Shown piece after piece: positions 13,701 through 27,800 of a stretch of 64,000 nucleotides of DNA. The notes beneath the pieces are model-generated. The model was not told where the DNA came from and made no database searches. It saw nothing but the letters and a program-made list of their open reading frames with translations. The position numbers and the translations under genes are program-made. Position 1 is the first letter of the stretch. Every line of letters starts with the position of its first letter. The stretch is from Sitta carolinensis (Eukaryota; Chordata; Aves; Passeriformes; Sittidae): contig CM063288.1 of assembly GCA_032173965.1 (NCBI GenBank), positions 22,910,001-22,974,000 of the forward strand. Reading direction: 5' to 3'.

Positions 13701-16700
13701 GGACTACAAACTCAGATTTCTTGTCTAGTAGTCCTGTGCTGCATGCTCCCTCTTTCTTTGTTAAAGTCGCCTGAACAAGGACTATTATTGTAACATTAAC
13801 ATAGTGAATACAAGGCTAATCCTCAGTATTTTCCAGGGAAAGGAAAATTCAGGATAGCTTCTTTAACTATGTGGAAGAAATACAGACGAGATCATCTATT
13901 TTCCTTATGTTTGCTTAATATTTTATAAAATATTTTGAGACTGGATCACAAATATATTAAAATTACTTTATCCCCTATCTTGAAGTCAACATTGAAAATT
14001 GTCATCCCAATTTGAGGTTAAAAATTAAGTTTATTTATTTTTTGAAATAAGTGCTACTGGTATTCTTTAGTCATTGAGATACACTATAACACAAATTTAG
14101 ATAACAAAAAATTTTCATTTCTGCTGAGTCTCACAGAAGACCTGACTGAGCAGAAAAATAAGTGCTGATGAGTATATTTCGGTATGCAGGCAAAAATGCA
14201 AAATGACAACTTCTACCTTAATAAGATTTCTCTCTAATTAGCAAAGACAATGTTCTTGCTCCTTTTTAATAATTTCTAGACTACTTATTTTCAAACATTA
14301 TTTCCACACTAAGAATTAATCCCATGAAGTTCGAGTTTTAAAAAGTAAACTGTGTTTGGAATTCTGCAGACATGAAGGGTGGTTTTCATGACATGCTAAG
14401 TGTCCACTTCTCAGGGTGGACCACTACAATTTCACCCTCAAGCCAAATATAAATATCAGTGGCTTTTCCAGTGGGATTCTTCTTTATGTATAGATTTGTG
14501 TCTATGTTATTTACTGTAAAATAAGTAAGAAATCGAGCTGCCAGCATCTGATGTTTGAAATATTTTTCTTCCCCAGAACAGTATAGCAAACTACTTGTTC
14601 TTAATCTGTTACTGCCAGGTTGTCTGAAAGGATACTTATATTTAGCACATGAAAAGCCATCATAAAATGAACTAATGTAGTATCAAGAAAGATTATCATA
14701 ATAGTTCTGTGCTACTCTGATAGTTCTGTTGAGTATATTTTATTTGTTGTAACCAGTAGCAAGACTCTTCTCTGGGTCTCTATCTCCTTTTCTCTATGTA
14801 ATTAACTGGTGATTTATAATTTTTCAGTATTTCAACAGCAATTTCTGTATTTTCTTCTTACTTTTGCACAAAGCTAATATAAATTGGGAATAATGTCACA
14901 CTTTTTTGGGTGTAATTAGATCCCATGCGCACATGTATGAAATGTTGTAAATGTTAGTATTTTTACCTTGCTCAGATTCTGAGAATGCCATTAGGAGAGT
15001 AAGGTTTAGATTGGTTGTCATTTTTATACTGCCTTACTGAGCTTCTTGGCTTTTAACAACCTTTCAGGTGGTAGATTGCCCTGTGCCAATTCTTTAGCAG
15101 GCCAAAACGTCAGAACCTAAACAGCTAAAAGAGCGTTTTTGGTGATTGCTGGTACCCATGTGCTCATTCTGAAAATAAACAAGCAAAACAAACCATATCT
15201 GTTGATTCCTTGTACACATCTTTGGTAGCTTACCTGTTAAAGGGAGATCCTCAGAGTCTTTCTACTGTGATTATGCTATTATGTCAGGTACAAAGGCAAG
15301 CCAAACTTGCTTTGTGGTTAAGATGAATTTAAAGGAAAAAAGTTGCTTTTTAGAAGTATGAAATATAGAGCCAGTGCTACTTTTGAGAAGTGGGTAGATA
15401 ATGTCTGTTTTAAAGGAGAATAATAGACTGTAAATATCTTAAATGCATTGGATAATTTTTTTTTCTGTTGTTTGAAAGCAATAGAAAAAAATTACTTAAG
15501 GGAAAGAAAGACAGTATTTATGTACATAGCTACCCAAATGTTGCAGAATGCTTTGCTTTTTGAGTACTTCAGTATTCAGCCTCACACGCAGCACTCCCAA
15601 TTTTGTACTCAAAAGTTTGCTGCAGACATTCATAATGAAATGAGGAAGAATAGGATACTGGGAAAAAAAAAATCAGTACCATAATTTCTATATACATGTA
15701 AGTAATAGAAAATTATTTTGCAGATATTTGTAGTGAAAATTATATAAGCTACTTATAGTATTGCAATATTTAAAAGCATAAGTTTTGTCCTTTGTGGTAC
15801 ATTTAGTAATTTAACATTAAAAAAAAATTGTTAATTTTTCTTGATTGATTTCCTGAAAATGCATTCACCTATTCTTGACTATTCACAAGTTTGGGATGTC
15901 TTCATGATGATTCTTCTTTACATCTTATTAATTCTGATTCCAAATACGGGCTGATTATGCCTGTGAAAGCGATTTTATTGCTTATGGTTAGTAAACATCA
16001 GCAGCTGAGGAGCAATACAGAAAGGATGCAATTTGCATATTCCAAATCTATAGACTTATTTCACTGCAGGAGTTAATCAGCAACCCACATCAGATTTTTT
16101 TTCCTGCTCCATCTGCTTGGACTCTGACGTTACACAGGCGTCAACGTGTACTTAGCATTAACATTGCAAACAGTTCTCATTTAAATCAGTTTAAAAGATG
16201 TAGATGCTTAAATTCAAATAAAAACACTTTACAGTGACATTCCTAAGAAAACAATGTACCGGCTTACCTGGTTACCCCAGGTTTTGTAGCACTTGATTTC
16301 TAATTCCTACATGCTTAAACAAATGGGCACCTATGCAGAAGCTGAGCTGCTGTTGGTACTCCATTCCCCATTGAACCCAATGAGCTTCCAGGTGAGTGGA
16401 TGATCGAGCTGCCCAAATCTCTGTCAGCTGTAGGCCTAATGTGCCAATCCTAGGTATTCAACTAGTTGCCCTTAAGCTTAATTTTGAACGTGTGTGCCGT
16501 GTTGTGGAAGATAAAATATGTGAAATACAGTTGGTTTGACTGCTTGCCAGTCCGAGCAATATATTTGACTTTCCTTTGACTCTCTTGCATTTTGGAACCT
16601 TATCCTGGAGCTTGTAGTCTCTAAAAACAAGTTAACTTCATGTCTCTGCAAAGCTCAATTAGATATGACATTTGGAATAAAGAACAGTGCATTAAAACAA

Positions 16701-17612
16701 TTACAATTCATCATATTATGTCTCATTCTGGCAAGCTTAATTGTAAGAATATTTGCAATCCCTATTCCTGTATCCCTGTACTTTCCCCAGGATGGTGCCA
16801 GCCTGGAGCTGAGGGTTGCTAATACTGTATGCCAGTCAAAAAAAGAAGTCTAATCATTCTGATTTGTGGAGCAGGGGGTGGCAGACTAAGAGCACGCTCT
16901 TAATTTTAGCCCAGAAAAGAATGAATGTGAGAAAGTGCCTCTTTCCTTCTAGGCTTTAGCACATACATAGAATTGCTTTCTTTTGGTATTTTGAGTTCTC
17001 TGGCTGCTTCTGAGACTAAACCTAGCCAGAAAAGAGCAGTAATAAAACAGTTTTAAGTTTCCTTGCAATACAGCTGCAACACTTAATCTCTGTCTTTGCA
17101 CTTGTAAATTGGTTTTGAACGTACTGTTGTAGTAATCCAGAGAGCAGGTGAGGCCTCACACTGACTACCTCTCATGCAATAAAACCCAAACTCATTCAGT
17201 AGTTAATGTTGATTACAGTTGGGCATCCTTTGGCCACATGATTCAGGGAGATGGTAGTGGGGGAAATATAAACAAGAAATAGTAATAATAAAGACTTTAT
17301 TCCAGTGATGTATGTAGTATACACGATACCCATAATACCACCTCCAACTGAAGGATGTCCTACAGCTTCTGGTAGGAAATAAAAAGTGAATTTGGCTATG
17401 CTATAGTTTTTGTTGTACTCTAACATGTAACAGAAGATGTCATCTGTTTCCTTCAGGCTAAGTCAGATTTTCCAGGATATTGTGTCCAAAACATACACAC
17501 AATTCTAATTTTTGAGGAAACGTGATGCTCTTTTACCTGTTGCAATGTAATTGGATAATGCATGTACAAATGACTTGTGTAGCCTGCCAATGAATGTTGC
17601 TAATGCCTTACC

Positions 17613-17646
17613 AAAAAAAAAGAAAAAAAAAAAAAAAAAAAAAAAA
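17613..17646. repeat. Poly-A tract
   Basis: A run of 34 bases that are all A except one G at 17622. Simple repeat or ancient retroposon tail. No target duplication is evident. Confidence 0.8.
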
Positions 17647-17838
17647 GATAAAGCATATTTTTTGTATTTTTTTTTCCTCAGAGGCAAATCCAAACAATGC
17701 TAGATTTGGGAAACGGTTTACTGAAAAGCATTTTCTAATAGATCTCTGAAGAAGTGCAATTGTATAATTACTATTGTTCAGTGCATACAGTACATTGTCT
17801 CCATCACTCTGTACACTGCTGCTATTAGTGCTTGTTCT

Positions 17839-17844
17839 AATAAA
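17839..17844 (+). promoter_or_regulatory. Candidate plus-strand polyadenylation signal AATAAA
   Basis: The hexamer AATAAA is followed about 25-40 nt later by a GT-rich stretch (ATGTCATCTGTGTTCTG), the usual arrangement of a cleavage site. It could be a distal OSBPL6 3' end about 10.5 kb after the stop, which would be a very long 3' UTR. It could also be chance in AT-rich DNA. Confidence 0.25.
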
Positions 17845-17931
17845 TCTCAATGTACACTGTTTAAGCTGATGTCATCTGTGTTCTGATTTATTAATATAAG
17901 AAACAGTTGAGGCAATGGTTCTTGAATAAAC

Positions 17932-17937
17932 TTTATT
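17932..17937 (-). promoter_or_regulatory. Candidate minus-strand polyadenylation signal AATAAA
   Basis: TTTATT on the plus strand reads AATAAA on the minus strand, about 90 bp beyond the candidate plus-strand signal, so the pair would be tail-to-tail. No minus-strand coding exon was recognised upstream of it, so its significance is unclear. Confidence 0.15.
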
Positions 17938-20900
17938 TAACCAGTTAGATTAATTGATTATTCATTATAAAATCCTTAATATATGGATTTTGAAGAGGTG
18001 GGTGATAGTGGCAGCAAAAGCACTGAAACAGTGGCTTTTCCTTTCTAGCCTTTTTCCACTGCAGGAATATTTTTATAAAAGTTTTCCTGTGTGAATCTCT
18101 GTGCAGTTTCTTTAAATCTGTCAGGAGCTACCAACTGCAGTCTCAAAGAAGGTAATTTTCTCTTCAGCAGTTCCTAGTTATAGCTTCATACTGCAGCTGA
18201 TAAGAGCCTTTTTTTTTTTTTTTTTCACTTCAGCTTGTTCTTTGTCATTAGAGCTTGCAGTATGCGTCTCAAGTTTTGAGAGAGGGTGTAGAAAAAATTG
18301 TTCCTGATGGTCTCTAATAGATTTGAAAAAAGTGGAAATGAAAGAAAAAAAATTACTTGACACCCACCCTGTCTGGCCTCTTGGGAAAATGACAGTATGT
18401 GGGATTTTAAGATTTTTCCATTATGTGTTCTTGCCAGCTGTTTGGCCCTTAAAATGAAAGCATCATAATAAAGTAAGAATTTGGTTGGGAGGAGGAATTA
18501 AGGTTTTTGCTATTTCTTGGCATTGTAAAAAGAACAAGTGTTCAAACAGTCTGGAATGCTGCTTGAGTGGTGGAAGCAATTGCAAAGGAAGGGAAAAGGC
18601 TTTCATGAATGGCAGTGCTTTCTGTCTTGTGTCAGAGTACACATCTTGTCCAAACCCGTGCTCTGAGGCAGGGGACAGTAGGAGCTGTTTCCCTGTTAAA
18701 CCATTCCACAAGTGAAACTCGGCTCTGCTTTCACATTTGTCCAGTTGAGATCTGTCCTTTACCTCTGAATGCTTTGGCTGACTGGGACTCAGCAGAATTA
18801 CTGTGTATGAGTGAAATGTGAAAAGCTCTATGTCATTATTTCACTGATCAAAAAAAAAATCAACATAACAAACCTTTTGGAATAGAGCACAAGAAGCCTG
18901 AGAGGCAGTATGAGCAACCAACACCTAATTTAGCATCTAAACTATTACTTTAGGTATGAAAGTAAATTACATATTTACATTTAGTCCAAGCAAGAAACAG
19001 GTGATGCTTCTTCATAACCACAAACATGTAGGCGCTGTGGTGTGGTGAAGTGAGACAGTGTGGGAAGCTATTGACAGGATTTCATCTTGACTCAGCTAAA
19101 GGAGTTGCCCACAGAAAGCTGTTCCAAGTTTCACTGCTGGTACAAAAATCTGTTCTGATATGAAGATACATGGCATTTTTGCACAGCCAACATATCAAGC
19201 CACATGGTTCTTCAAGTCCTCATGATCTTACTAAATATTTAAGTTGTCTAAATGTTAAAAAAACACTACACTTCAGTATGGAAAATAATTTTTCGGGTAA
19301 ATAATTATTACTAAGTAAGGTTAAAAGAAACTAAGCTGAAATATCATTCAAACCCAGAGTCTCAGGGGATAGCTAGGGGGTACTCTATTTTGATTGAGTA
19401 GCGAGTCTGATTTTACTCAAGGGCAGCAAATAAAATGTCTTCTATTTAGACTGTCATTTTTATTTCTGAGAGCTATTTCTAAGAATTAACTTAGAGCAGA
19501 TACAGAGACAGGTGAGGTTGTTTATCCCATATGTATATTCCAAGTACATATTAATAATGCTTCATTAAAAAAATCAGAAAAAAAAAAAAAGGAGTGCATA
19601 AATGCACTTTACAAACATGAATCTGTTGTGAAGAGGTTTTTTGCCTGTGATGAGACTACCTTATATTATGTAAGTAAGGATAGGTTCCAAAGCAAAACCA
19701 AATTGTAGTTGCTTTTCTCACTCATGAGTGCCTGGCTACATATCCTTCAGTAAAGAAAAGAAACTAATTACTAGCTCAAATTTCACAACCACCCTAGGCT
19801 TCTTGAGCAGGTTTTTTGACAAGTCAGTGGAGGAAAAAAGTATAATTCAACATTCTCAAAAGGTTACTTGTTGGACTGCAGGTGGACTACAAGTTCTGAT
19901 AAGGATGTTGGGTTATTTCTTTTAACTGATAAAATTTAAGGTGTCAATTTTCTTTTAAGATCCTCTTTAAATAGGTTGTTTCTGAGGGCCTTACATTACA
20001 TTTAGCAGTCAAAGAAATTGAAGAGATATAGCACAAGAGAACATCCATTCTTCAGTTGTAGTTCAAGAGCTCACTTCACTTAAATGCCGATCCGCTCACC
20101 TAGATTAACAGTATCAGGCTACTTTTCATATTTGGTGATAAGAATTTTTTATATCACCTGTCTATTAAAATGTCTGGAAACTGTTATCTGGAAACTGCTC
20201 AAGTCTATTACTTTATTCCTACATGTGGGAAAAGAATGAATTAGGAAACAGGATTACGACATATTCTTGTAGCAGGAAAAGAAACAGACTGAATAAACAT
20301 AGAGGTCATTATGAAAGAGGATGCTGAATTCTTGCATGCCCTACAAACACTGATTTAATTTTGTCTGTTTATAAATACTCTGTATGCAAAGATCTGAGAG
20401 TACTTTGTAATTATAATCAGTTCTTGCAGTATCCTTCCCTGAGAAGTGATACATTAGCACAGCCACACACAGTAAGTTTCATAGGCAGAGGGTAATTGCC
20501 CAGAATCACAGAACAGCTAGTGTCAAGGCCAAAAATAAAAGCAGTCCTGCTGCTCACTTTAAAATATAAGGAGAAGCAGCAAGGAACAAGAGGTCTATGA
20601 CTGAAGGAAGTTTTATATAGATGTAGCTTACCAGCACCCATCAGAGAGCTTAGCATGGACAGTGTGAGTTACAACATAATAGACAAATCCTTTGTTTTGT
20701 AACTTTGCTTCAGGTATAGTGGCACAGCAGCATCTACAGTTCTGCATCCTCGTACAGGTGGATGGGCAAGCCCACAAAGCTGTCCTCTCACACAGGCACA
20801 CCCACTGACAGACACTGGATAAAAAGGATCTAGCCATTTGGGCAGCATCCTTCAAAGGAAAGGAAGCATTAAACCTACTTTAGGTCACACTGGCTTGTTT

Positions 20901-23900
20901 TTTTTTCCAGATTTGTCTTCACAAGCTAATAATGCTACATGATGAAAGTAGCTTTGTTGTATGAAGTAATGCTTATGTAACAAATGAAAGCTGAAAGATG
21001 AAGGGAGAAAAGAAATCTTAAGTGTTAACTGACTGGATAAACTGAGCTGGTATTGAAAAGATTAAACCCAAAATTTGCACCATATTATGCTGGTAATTTG
21101 TTTAATATCTTCTTAGTGAATAAAAAGATTCTGCCAGTAGCCAGACTGAGAGCTGAAAGATGTGCCTGCTTCTCACAGGTGGTAAGTGTAACTGCAAGCA
21201 TGCTGTTTGGGCAAACCTGTCTCTGGAGGACTGCTTTTGCATTTCTTTTCAGTAAAGGCTTCACAGCTAACACATCCATCTGTCCATTGAAAATATTGCC
21301 ACTAATACTGGGGCAATTACAAAGAAGCAAAAGCTGGGATATTTCATACACTCTGAAGATGGACACATGAAACGTAGATTAAGTAATCTGTATGTCCATG
21401 AACAGAGGTCTGGAACCTGAAAGGGAAGTCTGCAGAGGAGCATATAAAACAATCACCAGAATGTATATTCCAGAGACTCTGAAGTTATGTAAGTCATGGT
21501 ATTAAACCAACCATTCTCATACATGAGAATCTCTAGACAAATGCCATCTCAAAGAAACCCAAAATAAGAAATCAAATGCTGTTAAACCCACTCAGGTTAT
21601 TGGAAAAAAACAAAAAGTGTGTCTGTAATAAGGACCATATTTTGTCCGATAAAATGTTATTTTTGTTACCTCCTGAAATATAAATGTCTATATTGCCCAG
21701 ATCCTGTCTTTCTAGGGAAATAATCTTGCCATATGCTGGAAAGTTATGGAATTTTGTGAGTATTTCTTTCAGTATCATTTTCTTTTGCTGTTTTTTATAT
21801 ATTAAATTCTTGCACTTGTTCTTTTGCAGAAACCTGTAGGTAAACATAATACAGAGGCACCTGAAGTACATGATACATTCCTGTTCAGTTGCCAGGAGAT
21901 CTGGCAATTGATGGCATCTTTTTGTACACTAAGAAGACATTAAACAAATTACCAGCATAATTTGGTGTAGATTATGAATTTAATCCTTTCAAGTGAAACA
22001 CCAACTAAGTTTATCCAGTTAGTTAACACTTAAGATTTCTTTTCTCCTTTCAACTGACTGCTTAATCATGCTAATCTTATTATATGGTTGATTGGGACAA
22101 GAAATAAATTAAAGTCAAATCAGTTCAAGTGGATTACAGATGGTTTAAGATTTCTGGATTGAAAGTAATGAAATAATTCCACGTTTTCAGTTCCTTGGAC
22201 AAATCGTTAGTTTACATCACCTTATAAATGCATCTTTAGACATTCTATAATTATAGGTCACCTATATTCCTGCAAGGGATAATGTAGGATAACTGTCTAA
22301 TATTAAACCAAAAATCATTATGGAATTACCTATTAACAACAAAAAAATTTCTGCATCTTCCAATGCTATGTAGAGAGCAGGATTGTCCTTTACACTTTAA
22401 TCTTAAAAAATCATATCAATATGATGTAAAATACAGTATTTAAGCATAAAATATTCTCAACTGTATATAGCTAATACTTGCTATGTTACTACTGCATGGC
22501 TAAGACCTAGTCCGAAGAAACGAAACTCATTTTGTGTAGGAAATAAATTCTCTTTCTCTTCCCTCCAGGGGAAGACAATCAGGCTAGAAGAGTGCCCTTG
22601 CTCTTCTGTGGAGGGTTGTGTGTGGTGCAGAGGGGAGGCTTTGTCTGTGCCCTTGTGTGGCTCTGTGCTGAGGGGAGTAGAGCATTTCAGCCCAGATCCT
22701 CCCCAGGGAGCAAATGTGAGCAAGGACTTCCATCTGCACAACTTGGCCAGACAAGGCAAGATTTTTTTTCATTCCAGTGATGACTCAGGCATAACTTAAG
22801 CACTTGGAAATTAAATGGTTTTTGTTTATTTAACTTTTTATCAATTTTTCGTTTTGGTTGCCCAAAGTGAGAGCATTCCAGGACTGTAGAAGTGCTTAAG
22901 TACACTTGTGTGCCAAGTACAAAAGTGTCTAGTGCTGGAGGAGCAGGGAAATAACTTCAGTTTCACTTGGAAGTGCAAAATTAGTGGATGTTTTCAGAAC
23001 ACGGCAATGTTATTGTACTTGGACTCCTCTGATCTGTGGCATGAGGATAACACAAACATCCGCTGAACCATTTATGATAGATTATAGGGTGTTAGACTAA
23101 CAGGAATAGCATGTAAATGTATCAAATGAAACTATTCATTATCAAAATTAGAGCTAGGTCATAGTGAGTATGATCTATGGCCCCATACTGAGTAAGAAAA
23201 ATACAAATTCATATTGAATAAACAGTACCAGCTGATCTTAATAATTTGTAGGAAAAATAGTATCCTGTCAAACATTTACATACAGGATTAATCTAAACCA
23301 AGGATCAACAAGAAATTTTCATTTTAGAGTTCTCTTAGATTTTCCTTCCCTTTGAAAGCCTTTCAGTTCTGTTAATTTGTTTTAATTGAGTAAATATGTA
23401 CATGGTTTTTCAGACCGTGTAGTTTGAATTACAGCCAGAATTAATTGCAGCCTTTCCCATGCTATCAATTCAAAGTCTATATATAACCTGACGTGATTTT
23501 TCAGCACCCTCTAGAGTAAGCAGAAAGATCCAGCAATCATTCCTTTCATCTTAGATAGCTGAAGTGATCCCCTCCTCTTCTGGCCATTTTGTTGGACTTC
23601 CTGATGCTCTGAAACTTTAAAAATAATATGGAAGTATTGAGACATGATTAATTATTAAATAAGTGTTCTTCATATTATAAAAACAGTTCCTTAAGATACT
23701 TTCACATGAAAACCTTACTTCAGAAAAAAAAGCTAAACAAACCATTAGTTACCTGGCAACCAGGGATAACATTCCTACTGAAGTGTAACTTTACAAGCTT
23801 GTGGCTGATGCTTTACCTACTGTGACTGCAAAGGGAGTCTCTTGAAGAAGTGCTACAAGGCTTAGCCAGTTCTGTGTTCATCAGCCTTGCTAGAAAATCA

Positions 23901-24214
23901 AGTAACTGTTTACACGAGGGTGGGTCAGCCTCTTCTGCCTCTCGAAGATCCTCCACAGTGCTCTCTACTGTCTGTCTTTCTTCTCTTCACAATTTTCTGT
24001 CTTTGTACACTGGTGCTTTATATTTTGGATCCTTGAGCTGGTCCTCATTCTTCTATCAATACGTTCACTTATTTCTGCAATCTTACTTTAATTATTTTGC
24101 ATAATTCTCACAATTTAATGAGAATGGGTTTCACTAGTCTAAGCTAAATGCATGCAGCTCAAACCTAGCCCTTGGGTCACAGACAGGTAAGACCATGGGA
24201 GATAAACACCAAAA

Positions 24215-24430
24215 GATGAGAGCCCGCTGGTGCCTCCCCCTGCCCCCAGCCTGCTCTGATCTCACCCCTCAGCCCAGCACTGAGCTCAGTCCCCAGCGGA
24301 GCTCTCCCAGCTGGCTTATGCCAGTGCTCTGAAAGGCAACACTGTCGCACGGAGCTGCCAGTGCTCATCAAAGTGTAATTCCAGAGCCCTCCCAGAGCGC
24401 GTCTGGGCTGCTTTGCTGGTGCTGCTAAAA
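24215..24430. promoter_or_regulatory. Local GC-rich stretch upstream of PJVK
   Basis: About 200 bp clearly richer in G+C than the surrounding AT-rich DNA, with a few CpGs, lying 450-670 bp before the PJVK start codon. It could mark a PJVK promoter or untranslated first exon. It is weak compared with the true CpG island at FKBP7/PLEKHA3, and no transcription start can be assigned. Confidence 0.25.
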
Positions 24431-24887
24431 CACCAGAATTCAGCTGAAGCAAGGACCTAACAAACAGCAGTGCACCAATAACTCCTAGAGGGAAGTTGAG
24501 AGTTATGGAAGTTAGTTTTCTGTTTCCGTGACGGTATTTTGATTTTAAAGAGGTGGGAATAAACTGCCAAGAAAACATCACCATTTCCCTCTCAGTTTAC
24601 ACTGGTAATTCATTATTCATCATGCAGAATTAGAGAACTTACCTGGAGGTCTCTGAGAGAAGTCTCAAGCAGTACACCATAGAAGTTCGGTAGCTAAGAT
24701 GCTGTTGATTCTTTAAAAGTGAAATATAATTCAGTCCAAAAAAAAAAAAAAAGTTTGACAATTTACTTTTTTAAAGCAGGTTAATTTATTTGCAAGAACA
24801 ATACAAAAATAATTGAATATGGGCTCGATGTCCAGAAGCTACACATGATATAGAGCTTTTTATTATTATCATTACTAATGTCATAAT

Positions 24888-27800
24888 ATGTTTGCTGCTG
24901 CAACCAAAAACTTTGTTAAACAGGTTGGTGATGGAGGAAGATTAGTTCCAGTGCCCAGCCTCAGTGAAGCTGACAGATACCAACCTCTGAGCCTCGTGAT
25001 TAAAAAAAGAAAATGTTCACTTTCAAAAAAATCTAAATTTGCTTCAACGCCTTTCACATTAAAAGACATTCTTCAAGGGGAGAAAGAAATTTCTGCAGGT
25101 AAGATTTTTATCTTTCTTCAAAGTGGAAAAATGCATGTTTTCTAGTAAATACATAATAAACCTGGTTTAAACTGTGTAGTATGATGTTTCATTAGTAAAT
25201 GGGTAATAACATTTTTCTTGCTTAGTTGTGTAATGGATATTTAAAGAAAAAAGTACAAATCAAAATGGTAAGAAAAAATAAAAAAAAAAAGGACTTTCTG
25301 GAAAAATAATAAAAAAAGAAAGTAATTTATAGTAAAAAGCCTTGATGTTTTCTGAACTGGTATCAAACAAATTTGAAACAAAACAAGGCTTTGTGTTTTC
25401 ACAAACCACAAGTTCCTGACAGATGTACTGATGTATGTTGATTAACTGCTACATAAAATTTGTTTAGAAATGTACCCCTTCCTCTATATAGTCACTTTTA
25501 AGTGTGTAAGAATGGCCTCAGTTCTGCAGCTCTTCCATGCTGGCAGTCCCTGCTGCTGAACTGAGCTTGCAAAGACAGAAGCATTTGAAAACAGCTGTTA
25601 CATCTGACTGATGTAATTGGATTTTCATAAGACTTTTTCCACCTTTGTAATCTTTGTGGTGTATTTAAAGAGCTTAACTGCTTTTAGTGGCCTTTCTATG
25701 CAATGAAGTAAATTTTGAGGATATTCTAACAAATTATGAGGTGCAAAATTGAACGATATGGCCTTTGTCTTCCTGTACATTCCTTTGAAAAACGTGTAAT
25801 TCATGTCCATGTGCTCTGTTTTCTCAAAACAGTTTAATTGCTGTTTTATTAAAGGTGTCAATTTTTACAAAATTATTTGTGATATTATTTGCACAACAAA
25901 TGCAAAAGTTGAAAACTACCAAGACAAATTAGCATGAGCACAGGAAGACAGAAATACCACTTGATCCAACAAGAGGGGATTTCAGGACACAAGCATGATA
26001 TGAAGAGTTTTAATTCTATGTCTTACATTCAGGAGAAGTCAGCTGGCTTGCCCTGAATGAAAAAAAATATTCAAAAATCTCGTTAAAAAGTCTGAGAGAA
26101 AAGTTGCAAAATCTCATTAAAAATTCTCACAAAAACTTACTAGTCTTTTCTGTAAAGGTTAAACGTCATGTGCAGAAGGTATTGTCCTTTAACATAAGCA
26201 AAGAGGTTTGTAATTGAATTTCCTTCTTTATGTGACAAAGACAAGCATTTCCAATCCTCTTAGAATTATGAAAAATATGGTATGAACCTTCTTTTTGGTT
26301 AAAAAGAAACACAAATATAGTAGGTGACTTCATAATATCAGTTTATCTTAATATCTTCAAAGGATTAAAAATGAAAAAAAGGAGTAAACCCCAGATTCTT
26401 AGATGTATTTGGAAATCTAATCCCTGTGTTCATTTTAATTTGAAAACCAATGTGTTCTAGTATATTTTCTTAGTGTAATGGAAACATATTTGATATAATA
26501 AAGACATTTTTGTAGAGATGCTTTGGTACCTACCTTTTGATTGTACAATAATTGAATGCAAACCTTCAAGCAAGTCAGAATTAATCTGTTGTTTTCCTTC
26601 AAAATAAACTGACATAGTCCCTGGGTAGAGTTAATGTTACTGGCACACCCATGTCTCATTCATGTATTTCAAAAATGAAGAAACATTAGGGTCTTTGTAT
26701 GATATCTAGACAAAATTCAGAATTCCCTAATATTTTTATACAGTGGCTTTACAGTGCTAGTTTTAATATTCTGTATGGCCTCCACTGAGTCATTTTGGGT
26801 TTCAGAGCCTCTGCCATTAAAGCCAGAACACATTACATGTATAGTTTATACATATCAGCATCATAGGTAGAAGTACTTGAGGAGAATTATGATGAACACA
26901 GAAATTTTAGAATGGCTTTAATCAAACCCAGGACTTCTATGCATGCTTTCCATTGATCATCAGTAGTGCTCAGTGTAGCTCTGAATTTCATACCAAATTA
27001 AGCACGGCAGGAACGGTACCATTTATTCTTGCTATGTGAAAACACTGTGTTTAGACTTCTCGTCACACAAAGGTTATCTTCTTTCACTCAGGTGTCTCAT
27101 CTTACCAGTTGCTCAACTATGAAGACAAATCAGATGTTTCGCTTAATGGCAGAAGAGGAAATCAGATAATGAACGATGTTGGTTTTGATGTTGCTGGATC
27201 AGATTCTGTTGCCTTTAAAGCTTCATTTGGCATAGTGACCAAACACGAAGTTGAAGTACCAACATTACTTAAAGAACTTACTACAAGGTTGTATTCTGTG
27301 TTTTGATTTCTGTTTCCATAATTCTGTTTCATACAGTTAGTTTGAAAGTCTGAAGTGGTTAGGTTTTGATTATTTTTATTCAGTCATCTGCAGTCACCAT
27401 CTGATATTTTCAAGGGTATCAGGTTGGATCACTGGGGTTAGACACATGACCTGTATAATACAAACTGTATAATTTTTCTGAATTCTTTGAATTACTGTGC
27501 ATGTTTCAGGGAAAAAAAAACCCAGAGAGAAAGAGTCCATCCAAACTCCTATCTGTGTTATACCATAGTATTGAAAATTTGAAATCTACATTGAATGACA
27601 TTACCCAACTTCAGGCTGCAGAAATAGGATTTCCTTGCCTTTGATGAACTAGAGAACCATATATATTATTGCCATTGTAGGTATTTTGAGGTTTTATGAA
27701 GCTATTACACAACCTTTTCTTCAAAAGGCAGAATAGGTTTATCTACTTGAATTTTTCATAAACTTCTTTGAATTTTCTTTAAATCCAGTCTCTTACCAAC

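Larger units (their letters stand above)
7357..24214. other. Region without recognisable coding exons (OSBPL6 3' UTR and OSBPL6-PJVK spacer)
   Basis: About 17 kb of AT-rich DNA following the OSBPL6 stop. The first part must be OSBPL6 3' UTR, but I cannot fix its end; candidate AATAAA hexamers occur repeatedly. I read both strands for exons of PRKRA, the gene that lies here in mammals in minus orientation. I found no stretch resembling its double-stranded-RNA-binding domains. Longer open frames here (for example 8212-8556, 11273-11584, 21053-21370) resemble nothing known and lack plausible splice context. A degraded antisense CR1 fragment and poly-A tracts are listed separately. Confidence 0.55.

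Noticed and set aside
21053..21370. Overlapping 105- and 93-codon open frames on opposite strands in the OSBPL6-PJVK spacer
   Set aside because: Neither resembles a dsRNA-binding domain or other family, and the mutual overlap on both strands is typical of chance.
24177..24584. 135-codon minus-strand open frame upstream of PJVK
   Set aside because: No resemblance to PRKRA or any family I know; part of it lies in a GC-rich patch and it has no supported splice context.
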